This document shows, in pieces, positions 1-7,329 of a DNA stretch of 64,000 nucleotides (the first letter of the stretch is position 1; the number at the start of each line of letters is the position of its first letter). The translations under genes were made by a program, and so were the position numbers. The notes below the pieces were generated by a model, which did no database searches, had not been told where the DNA came from, and saw only the letters and a program-made list of their open reading frames with translations. The DNA comes from UBA2970 sp965221075 (GTDB taxonomy: Bacteria > Verrucomicrobiota > Verrucomicrobiia > Limisphaerales > AAA164-E04), in the NCBI GenBank assembly GCA_965221075.1, contig OZ244865.1, forward strand, positions 930,001-994,000, read 5' to 3'.

Positions 1-1408
1 AGGTGGCCGCTCCCGAATCGATTCCGTCCTTGTACTGCTGCGAGAAGAACAGGTAGCGGGACCGGTCGGCGCTGGTCAGGATGATCCCCGAGCGGGAGGT
101 GCCGTTGGCCTCCACCGAAACGCGGTCTACCTCGGCCACCAGGTTGATGTCGGGAGTTGCCGGGAACGAGTCCTCCCGGGTCGATGCCAAGGCTCCGCCC
201 CAGGAATTGGTGGTGTTCCAGGTCTCGATCCTCAGCCTCTTCAGCGCTTGGGGCCCAGGTCTTCTTCCGATCTCCCAGTCGAGCCGGTGGGTCCAGTAGA
301 AGGGCCCAAGCTTCCAGTCGCCCAGGGTGTCTCTATTACCTCTCCAGGCACCGGAATTGAACGAGAGGACCTCGCCGAACCTTTCCAGGACGGTGACCCT
401 GACGGTCCCAGCGGCGACCAGAAGATCGGAGCTCGACAGGGAGAGCTGGGTGGAACCGGCCGAGAGGCCATCGATGGGCACTTTCATCGACTCGGGCCCT
501 CCGGCAGGAAACACGATCGAAAGGCGCCTCCCCTGGGATCCGGAGGCTGTAGCGATGCGAGGGTCGCCGCTGGCCAGATGCACGGTCACCGGGGTTTCGG
601 CGTTGGCCCCCTGCGGCAGGGCGACCGTGATCTCGCCGGGAGGCGCCCCAGCCATAAGGACCAGCTCGGTCTCGGTGAAGGAAGCTCTCCCTAATCGCTC
701 GATCCTCAGGTTGTCCCAGACGGTCTCGGCGGTGTCGGTGTTGGCCCGGGCGTGGGAGCCGAAGTGGAAGAGCACCGGAGAGAAGGGGAACTCCACCTCG
801 GCGCCCAGCTCGCCGTCCAGGTAGAGCTTCACCGTCGAGCCGTCCGCCACCATGCCCATGGTATGGAGCAGCCCGTCGTCCTTCCCGTCGAAGGCTCCGA
901 TTCTGAGACCTGCCCCGGTGAGTACGTTCCTGGGCTCCCGGATGTCGCGGATGTAGTGCCAGCCTCTTCTCCAGACGTCGGCGAAGAGGATGTAGCGGGA
1001 CTCGGTCTCGTCGAAGATCCACAGGGCGCTGCGGGCGCCGGCTCCCTGCCCTGCCTCCTTTACCCGGTCGATGCGCAGTGCAACTGGCGAGGCCTCGGTG
1101 GCCTCGAAGCTCTCCTTGATGAGCAGGGCGCTGCCCGGCCACTGAGTAGTGGCGCTTGCGAAGCGCATCACGCCGTCGCCTGGCTCGATGTGGATGGCGC
1201 CCTCGCCTCCCTCGAAGAAGGACTCGACCGGCCAGTAACGGTCGGGATCGATGGCATTGGAGGAGAAGTCGTCCTCGAAGAGCACCTTCGCCGACTGAGG
1301 AAGGGCCTGTCCGGCGAGGGAAAGGAAAGCGAGGAGCGACAGCAGCCGGAGGAGGAAGTCTGTCTTCCGGGGAAAGGCGGAGCCTGGAAGGAGAGCACGG
1401 GTATTCAT
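1..1408 (-). CDS. Secreted LamG/Ig-like repeat protein, copy A (3' end outside window)
   Basis: About 469 codons of an exported protein whose C-terminus lies beyond position 1. The start at 1408 is chosen because MNTRALLPGSAF is shared by all four copies and opens a signal peptide (charged PRKTDF, hydrophobic LLRLLSLLAFLSL, then AGQALPQS). A laminin-G/concanavalin-like module follows (FEDDFSS to about DNLRIERLG, residues ~45-250), then a bacterial Ig-like module (~255-345) and the start of a second LamG module. Such modules usually bind carbohydrate or mediate surface adhesion; no catalytic motif is seen. The Ig-like part resembles copy D, while the last codons (SQQYKDGIDSGAAT) match copy C. 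The specific ligand is unknown. Confidence 0.85.
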   Translation of the reverse strand, partial: MNTRALLPGSAFPRKTDFLLRLLSLLAFLSLAGQALPQSAKVLFEDDFSSNAIDPDRYWPVESFFEGGEGAIHIEPGDGVMRFASATTQWPGSALLIKESFEATEASPVALRIDRVKEAGQGAGARSALWIFDETESRYILFADVWRRGWHYIRDIREPRNVLTGAGLRIGAFDGKDDGLLHTMGMVADGSTVKLYLDGELGAEVEFPFSPVLFHFGSHARANTDTAETVWDNLRIERLGRASFTETELVLMAGAPPGEITVALPQGANAETPVTVHLASGDPRIATASGSQGRRLSIVFPAGGPESMKVPIDGLSAGSTQLSLSSSDLLVAAGTVRVTVLERFGEVLSFNSGAWRGNRDTLGDWKLGPFYWTHRLDWEIGRRPGPQALKRLRIETWNTTNSWGGALASTREDSFPATPDINLVAEVDRVSVEANGTSRSGIILTSADRSRYLFFSQQYKDGIDSGAAT

Positions 1409-1443
1409 TGCAATCTGGAAATCGTCGGATTGTGGGGAGGCTC

Positions 1444-4296
1444 CTAGGGCACCACCCGGACGAACCTGGCTCCGGATACGGCGGGCAGGGAGAAGGAGGG
1501 AGGGACCGCCCCGGCGATCGGCGTCCAGGGGCCGGTAACCGCGTCGGCCTGCTCCAGGGCCCGCCCCGACCATTCGATCACCAGGCTGCCCCGGGAGAGC
1601 GACACGGCGGCGATCCCCGCCGGTCCCTCGGCGGCCCTGCCTCCGGTCACCAGGGCGTTGTCGAAGAGGCCGATGGTCTGGTTGCCTACGATGTCGCCTT
1701 CGGCGTCGCTGGGGCCGATGTCGTCGGCGTAGGCCCCGATGCCGAAGGCGATGTCCTCGGCGTGGGGGAAGGGCAGTCGGGGTCCCGGGACTCCGTCGAG
1801 GTAGAGGCGGACGGTGGTTCCGTCGAGGACCATCGAGACCAGGTGGCTGCCCTGGTCGTCGAAGGCTTCGCCGTCGAAGGCGGGGATGTTGATTCCGTCT
1901 CCCGAGATCTCGTTTTCGTCGGCTCCCCCGCTCCGGTTGTACCGCCATCCGAAGTCGCGGCCGTTGTGGGTGGTGTGGTCGGAGAAGAAGATGTACTGGT
2001 CCCCGCTGCGGGCCCAGATCCCGGTTCGGCTCTCGGAGCTGGCCCCGGAGGCCAGGACGAAGTCCACCAGGCTGCGCTCGACGGAGAAGGTGAGGGGCTC
2101 GGAAACGGAGGCGGAGAAGGTCTCTCTGGTGAACGCCGCCAGGCCCGGCCACAGGGGGGCCTCCACCTCGACGTGGATGCGCAGGCGGCCGTCGGCCAGG
2201 CTCACCGAGGAGTCGGGCCCGGGCTTGGCCCTTCCGCTCTGGTTGAAGGAGGCGGACTCGACCTGCCAGAGGCCGGCGTCGAGCTGCGTTCCGTCGAAGG
2301 CGTCGGAGAGGAGAACCTCGGGACGGGGGTGCACGCGGAGATCGGCGGGAGGCCCGAGGCATGTCCCGTCCAGGCCGCCGGAGAGGGAGAAGACGGCGCT
2401 GCCGATCCCGCGGGGCTCGATCGCCACCGTACGAGACCGGGGCGAACCGGCCGGGAAGACCAGATCCAGGGAGCCGCCGGAGGCTCCCGCAGGGACCGCC
2501 ACGGAGGGATCGCTGGAGGCCAGGGCCACCCTGATCTCCCGGTCGGCGGCCAGCCGGGGAACGCTCACCGTCATCTCCCCGCTCTGACCCAGGGTGATCG
2601 AGGGGGTGGGGGACTCCAGCCGGATGCAGGGCAGGGCGTAGGAGACCGATGCGTTGGCGAACCGGGCGAGCAAGTAGTCGCCCTCGGACTGCCCGTAGGC
2701 CCCGACGGCGAAGTGGATGCCGCTGGATACGGCAAACGGGAAGCGGCCTCCCGGAACGCCGTCGAGAAACACCTCGACCATGCTGCCGTCGGCGACCATC
2801 CCGAGCCGGTAGGTGCCATTGCCGTCCATCCCCGAGAAGGCCGGGATCACCGTGCCGGTCCCGCTGGGCGAGCCGGGGCTGACGTTGACATGCCAGGTGG
2901 CCGCTCCCGAATCGCTTCCGTCCCTGTACTCCTGCGAGAGGAACAGGTAGCGGGACCGGTCGGCGCTGGTCAGGAAGATCCCCGAGCGGGAGGCGCCGTC
3001 GGCCTCCACCGAAACGCGGTCTACCTCGGCCACCAGGTTGATGTCGGGAGTCGCCAGGAACGAGTTCCGGTTCAATGCCGAGGCTCCGGCCCAGGAATTG
3101 GCGTCGTTCCAGACCTCGATCCTCAGCCTCTCCGGTACCGGGGGGCCGTGCCATCTTCCCCTCTCCCATCCCAGCTCCCCGGTGTGGTGAAGCGGTCCAA
3201 ATATCCCGTCGTCCAGCCTGTCTTTACTTCCGCTCCAGGCACGATCACTGAACGAGAGGACCTCGCCGAACCGTTCCAGGACGGTAACCCCGACGGTCCC
3301 GGCGGTGTCCAGATCGGTGCTCGACAGGGAGAGCTGGGTGGAACCGGCCGAGAGGCCGTCGATGGGCACCTTCATCGACTCGGGCCCTCCGGCGGGAAAC
3401 ACGATCGAAAGGCGCCTCCCCAGGGATCCGGAGGCCGTCGCGATGCCGGGGTCGGCGCTAACCAGATCCACGGTCACCGGGGTTTCGGCGTTGGCCCCCT
3501 GCGGCAGGGCGACCGTGATCTCGCCGGGAGGCGCCCCAGCCATCAGGACCAGCTCGGTCTCGGTGAAGGAGGCTCTCCCTAATCGCTCGATCCTCAGGTT
3601 GTCCCAGATGGTCTCGGCGGTGCCGCTATTGGGTCGGGCGTGGGAGCCGAAGTGGAAGGTCACTGGAGAGAAGGGGAATTCCACCTCGGCGCCCAGCTCG
3701 CCGTCCAGGTAGAGCTTCACCGTCGAGCCGTCCGCCACCATGCTCATGGTGTGGAGAAGCCCGTTGTCCTTCCCGTCGAAGGCTCCGATTCTGATACCTG
3801 CCCCGGCGGGTACGTTCCCGGGCTCCAGGATCTTTCGGTTGTAGCGCCAGCCCCTTCTCCAGACGTCTGCGAAGAGGATGTAGCGGGACTCGGTCTCGTC
3901 GAAGATCCACAGGGCGCTGCGAGAGCCGGTTCCCTGCCCTGCCTCCTTTACCCGGTCGATGTGCAGTGCGACTGGCGAGGCCTCGGTGGCCTCGAAGCTC
4001 TCCTTGATGCGCAGGGTGCTGCCCGGCCACTGAGTAGTGGCTCCTGCGAAGCGCATCAAGCCGTCGCCTGGCTCGGCGTGGATGCCGCCCTTGACTCCCT
4101 CGAAGAAGGGCTCGGCCGGCTCGTACCAGTCGGGATCGATGGTTTCGGAGGAGAAGTCGTCCTCGAAGAGCACCTTCGCCGACTGAGGAAGGGCCTGTCC
4201 GGCGAGGGAAAGGAAAGCGAGGAGCGACAGCAGCCGGAGGAGGAAGTCTGTCTTCCTGGGAAAGGCGGAGCCTGGAAGGAGAGCACGGGTATTCAT
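1444..4296 (-). CDS. Secreted LamG/Ig-like repeat protein, copy B
   Basis: A 950-residue exported protein. An open frame runs on upstream to 5250, but that part is out-of-frame sequence of copy C, so the start is placed at the MNTRALLPGS shared by all copies. Modules: signal peptide (1-38), LamG (~45-250), Ig-like (~255-340), LamG (~345-575), Ig-like with PCIRLESPTPSITLGQSGEM (~575-680), LamG (~680-890), then a short tail SRGSLVIEWSGRA...GARFVRVVP of the kind that ends many verrucomicrobial exported proteins. It has no catalytic residues; adhesion or polysaccharide binding is an inference. No Shine-Dalgarno sequence lies ahead of the start. The 35-bp spacing to copies A and C allows co-transcription. 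Confidence 0.9.
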   Translation of the reverse strand: MNTRALLPGSAFPRKTDFLLRLLSLLAFLSLAGQALPQSAKVLFEDDFSSETIDPDWYEPAEPFFEGVKGGIHAEPGDGLMRFAGATTQWPGSTLRIKESFEATEASPVALHIDRVKEAGQGTGSRSALWIFDETESRYILFADVWRRGWRYNRKILEPGNVPAGAGIRIGAFDGKDNGLLHTMSMVADGSTVKLYLDGELGAEVEFPFSPVTFHFGSHARPNSGTAETIWDNLRIERLGRASFTETELVLMAGAPPGEITVALPQGANAETPVTVDLVSADPGIATASGSLGRRLSIVFPAGGPESMKVPIDGLSAGSTQLSLSSTDLDTAGTVGVTVLERFGEVLSFSDRAWSGSKDRLDDGIFGPLHHTGELGWERGRWHGPPVPERLRIEVWNDANSWAGASALNRNSFLATPDINLVAEVDRVSVEADGASRSGIFLTSADRSRYLFLSQEYRDGSDSGAATWHVNVSPGSPSGTGTVIPAFSGMDGNGTYRLGMVADGSMVEVFLDGVPGGRFPFAVSSGIHFAVGAYGQSEGDYLLARFANASVSYALPCIRLESPTPSITLGQSGEMTVSVPRLAADREIRVALASSDPSVAVPAGASGGSLDLVFPAGSPRSRTVAIEPRGIGSAVFSLSGGLDGTCLGPPADLRVHPRPEVLLSDAFDGTQLDAGLWQVESASFNQSGRAKPGPDSSVSLADGRLRIHVEVEAPLWPGLAAFTRETFSASVSEPLTFSVERSLVDFVLASGASSESRTGIWARSGDQYIFFSDHTTHNGRDFGWRYNRSGGADENEISGDGINIPAFDGEAFDDQGSHLVSMVLDGTTVRLYLDGVPGPRLPFPHAEDIAFGIGAYADDIGPSDAEGDIVGNQTIGLFDNALVTGGRAAEGPAGIAAVSLSRGSLVIEWSGRALEQADAVTGPWTPIAGAVPPSFSLPAVSGARFVRVVP

Positions 4297-4331
4297 TGTA
4301 ATCTGGAAATCGTCGGATTGTGGGGAGGCTC

Positions 4332-7205
4332 CTAGGGCACCACCCGGACGAACCTGGCTCCGGATACGGCGGGCAGGGAGAAGGAGGGAGGGACCGCTCC
4401 TGCGATCGGCGTCCAGGGGCCGGTCACCGCGTCGGCCTGCTCCAGGGCCCGCCCGGACCATTCGATCACCAGGCTGCCCCGGGAGAGCGACACGGCGGCG
4501 ATCCCCGCCGGTCCCTCGGCGGCGGAGCCTCCGGTCACCAGGGCGTTGTCGAAGAGGCCGATGGTCTGGTTGCCCACGATGTCGCCCTCGGCGTCGCTGG
4601 GGCCGATGTCGTCGGCGTAGGCCCCGATGCCGAAGGCGATGTCCTCGGCGTGGGGGAAGGGCAGCCAGGGTCCCGGGACTCCGTCGAGGTAGAGGCGGGC
4701 GGTGGCTCCGTCGAGGACCATCGAGACCAGGTGGCTGCCCCGGTCGTCGAAGGGTTCGCCGTCGAAGGCGGGGATGTTGATCCCGTCTCCCGAGATCTCG
4801 TTTTCGTCGGCTCCCCCGCTCCGGTTGTACCTCCATCCGAAGTCGCGGCCGTCGTGGGTGGTGTGGTCGGAGAAGAAGATGTACTGGTCCCCGCTGCGGG
4901 CCCAGATCCCGGTCCGGCTCTCGGAGCTGGCCCCGGCGGCCAGGACGAAGTCCACCAGGCTGCGCTCGACGGAGAAGGTGAGGGGTTCGGAATCGGAGGC
5001 GGAGAAGGTCTCTCTGGTGAACGCCGCCAGGCCCGGCCACAGGGGAGCCTCCACCTCGACGTGGATGCGCAGGCGGCCCTCGGCCAGGCTCACCGAGGAG
5101 TCGGGCCCGGGCTTGGCCCTTCCGCTCTGGTTGAAGGAGGCGGACTCGACCTGCCAGAGGCCGGCGTCGAGCTGCGTTCCGTCGAAGGCGTCGGAGAGGA
5201 GAACCTCGGGACGGGGGTGCACGCGGAGATCGGCGGGAGGCCCGAGGCAAATCCCGCCCTGGCCACCGGAGAGGGAGAAGACGGCGCTTCCGAGCCTGCG
5301 GGGCTCGATCGCCACCGTACGGGACCGGGGCGAACCGGCCGGGAAGACCAGATCCAGGGAGCCGCCGGAGGCTCCCGCAGGGACCGCCACGGAGGGATCG
5401 CTGGAGGCCAGGGCCACCCTGATCTCCCGGTCGGCGGCCAGCCGGGGAACGCTCACCGTCATCTCCCCGCTCTGACCCAGGGTGATCGAGGGGGTGGGGG
5501 ACTCCAGCCGGATGCAGGGCAGGGCGTAGGAGACCGATGCGTTGGCGAACCGGGCGAGCACGTAGTCGCCCTCGGACTGCCCGTAGGCCCCGACGGCGAA
5601 GCGGATGCCGCTGGACACGGGGAACGGGAACCGCCCCCCCGGAACGCCGTCAAGAAACACCTCGACCATGCTGCCGTCGGCGACCAGCCCGAGCCGGTAG
5701 GTGCCATTGCTGTCCATCCCCGAGAAGGCGGGGATCACCGTGCCGGTCCCGCTGGGCGAGCCGGGTTTGACGTTGACATGCCAGGTGGCCGCTCCCGAAT
5801 CGATTCCGTCCTTGTACTGCTGCGAGAAGAACAGGTAGTGGGACCGGTTGGCGCTGGTCAGGAAGATCCCCGAGCGGGAGGTGCCGTCAGCCTCTACCGA
5901 AACGCGGTCTACCTCGGCCACCAGGTTGCTGTCGGGAGTCGCCAGGAACGAGTTACAGTTCAATACCGAGGCTCCGGTCCAGAAATTGGTGGTGTTCCAG
6001 GTCTCGATCCTCAGCTTCGTCGGTGCCTGGGACCCGTGCCATCTTCCGATCTCCCAGTCCAGCTGGTGGGATAACCAGTGGGAGGGACCAAGCTTCCGGT
6101 CGCCCAGGGTGTCCCTACTTCCGCTCCAGGCACGATCACTGAACGAGATGACCTCGTCTGACTGTTCCAGGACGGTGACCCTGACGGTCCCAGCGGCGAC
6201 GAGAAGATCGGCGACGAGAAGATCGGAGCTCGACAGGGAGAGCTCGGTTGATCCGGCCGAGAGGCCCTTGATGGGCACCTTCATCGACTCGGCCCCTCCG
6301 GCGGGAAACACGACCGGGAGCCGCCCCTCCTGGGAACCGGAAGCCGCCGCGGTGCCGGGATCGGCGCTGACCAAATGCACGGTCACCGGGGATTCGGCGT
6401 TGGCCCCCTTCGGCAGAGCGACGGTGATCTCGCCGGGAGGCGCCCCAGCCATCAGGACCAGCTCGGTCTCGGTGAAGGAGGCTTTCCCTAACCGCTCGAT
6501 CCTCAGGTTGTCCCAGACGGTCTCGGCGGTGCCGCTGTTGGCCCAGGCGTGGGAGCCGAATTGGAAGATCACCGGAGAGAAGGGGAACTCCACCTCGGCG
6601 CCCAGTTCGCTGTCCAGGTAGAGCTTCACCGTCGAGCCGTCCGCCACCATGCTCATGGTGTGGAGCAGCCCATCGTCCTTCCCGTCGAAGGCTCCGATTC
6701 TGAGACCTGCCCCGGCGGGTACGTCCCCGGGCTCCAGGATCTTGCGGTTGTAGCGCCAGCCTCTTCCCCAGACGTCGGCGAAGAGGATGTAGCGGGACTC
6801 GGTCTCGTCGAAGATCCACAGGGCGCTGCGGGAACCGGCTCCCTGCCCTGCCTCCTTTACCCGGTCGATGCGCAGTGCGACTGGCGAGGCCTCGGAGGCC
6901 TCGAAGCTCTCCTTGATGCGCAGGGCGCTGCCCGGCCACTGAGTAGTGTCGCCTGCGAAGCGCATCATGCCTTCGCCTGGCTCGACGTGGATGCCGTCCT
7001 TGTCTCCCTCGAAGAAGGATTCGGCCGGCTCGTACCAGTCGGGATTGATGGTGTTGGAAGAGAAGTCGTCCTCGAAGAGCACCTTCACCGACTGCGGAAG
7101 GGCCTGTCCGGCGAGGGAAAGGAAAGCAAGGAGCGACAGCAGCCGGAGGAGGAAGTCTGTCTTCCTGGGAAAGGCGGAGCCTGGCAGGAGAGCACGGGTA
7201 TTCAT
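4332..7205 (-). CDS. Secreted LamG/Ig-like repeat protein, copy C
   Basis: A 957-residue paralogue with the same signal peptide, three LamG modules, two Ig-like modules and RFVRVVP end as copies B and D. The frame is open upstream to 7322, but those extra codons come from an insertion between C and D, so the shared MNTRALLPGS start at 7205 is preferred. It differs from its siblings by an in-frame 15-bp duplication (DLLVA repeated) at the end of the first Ig-like module and by a diverged stretch in that module (AAASGSQEGRLPVVF). The second LamG module carries SQQYKDGIDSGAAT, shared with copy A but not with B or D. The function is not known beyond probable surface binding. Confidence 0.9.
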   Translation of the reverse strand: MNTRALLPGSAFPRKTDFLLRLLSLLAFLSLAGQALPQSVKVLFEDDFSSNTINPDWYEPAESFFEGDKDGIHVEPGEGMMRFAGDTTQWPGSALRIKESFEASEASPVALRIDRVKEAGQGAGSRSALWIFDETESRYILFADVWGRGWRYNRKILEPGDVPAGAGLRIGAFDGKDDGLLHTMSMVADGSTVKLYLDSELGAEVEFPFSPVIFQFGSHAWANSGTAETVWDNLRIERLGKASFTETELVLMAGAPPGEITVALPKGANAESPVTVHLVSADPGTAAASGSQEGRLPVVFPAGGAESMKVPIKGLSAGSTELSLSSSDLLVADLLVAAGTVRVTVLEQSDEVISFSDRAWSGSRDTLGDRKLGPSHWLSHQLDWEIGRWHGSQAPTKLRIETWNTTNFWTGASVLNCNSFLATPDSNLVAEVDRVSVEADGTSRSGIFLTSANRSHYLFFSQQYKDGIDSGAATWHVNVKPGSPSGTGTVIPAFSGMDSNGTYRLGLVADGSMVEVFLDGVPGGRFPFPVSSGIRFAVGAYGQSEGDYVLARFANASVSYALPCIRLESPTPSITLGQSGEMTVSVPRLAADREIRVALASSDPSVAVPAGASGGSLDLVFPAGSPRSRTVAIEPRRLGSAVFSLSGGQGGICLGPPADLRVHPRPEVLLSDAFDGTQLDAGLWQVESASFNQSGRAKPGPDSSVSLAEGRLRIHVEVEAPLWPGLAAFTRETFSASDSEPLTFSVERSLVDFVLAAGASSESRTGIWARSGDQYIFFSDHTTHDGRDFGWRYNRSGGADENEISGDGINIPAFDGEPFDDRGSHLVSMVLDGATARLYLDGVPGPWLPFPHAEDIAFGIGAYADDIGPSDAEGDIVGNQTIGLFDNALVTGGSAAEGPAGIAAVSLSRGSLVIEWSGRALEQADAVTGPWTPIAGAVPPSFSLPAVSGARFVRVVP
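6196..6225. repeat. 15-bp tandem duplication inside copy C
   Basis: The 15-mer GCGACGAGAAGATCG occurs twice in a row (6196-6210 and 6211-6225). It adds five residues (DLLVA) in frame to the first Ig-like module of copy C. Copy A has it once; B and D have a different shorter sequence here. Confidence 0.9.
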
Positions 7206-7239
7206 TGCAATCTGCAAATCGTCGGATCGTGGGGAGGCT

Positions 7240-7328
7240 AGGAGCCTGCCGGATATTGTGCTGGAGGCGAAGAGCAGTGTCGTCACGGAAGGTTTGGTAG
7301 CTGCGCTCTTTGCATAATCCAACAGGCT
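7240..7328. other. 89-bp extra sequence at the copy C/D junction with inverted-repeat edges
   Basis: The other two junctions are 35 bp; this one is 124 bp. The extra DNA lies between two copies of AGGCT (7235-7239 and 7324-7328). It is bounded by an 11-bp perfect inverted repeat, CTAGGAGCCTG at 7238-7248 and CAGGCTCCTAG at 7323-7333; the right arm includes the stop codon of copy D. It encodes nothing recognisable. It may be a small insertion with a 5-bp target duplication, or an older spacer kept only here. Confidence 0.7.
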
Positions 7329-7329
7329 C

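Noticed and set aside
1156..3582. Long plus-strand open frames opposite the tandem LamG genes (also 4320-6074 and others)
   Set aside because: They lie antisense to conserved signal-peptide and LamG sequence, encode low-complexity Gly/Val/Asp-rich text, and recur in every copy because the copies are alike. High GC content explains the open frames.
4332..7322. Longer start for LamG copy C at 7322
   Set aside because: The extra codons come from the junction insertion and would put ~40 residues ahead of an otherwise standard signal peptide.
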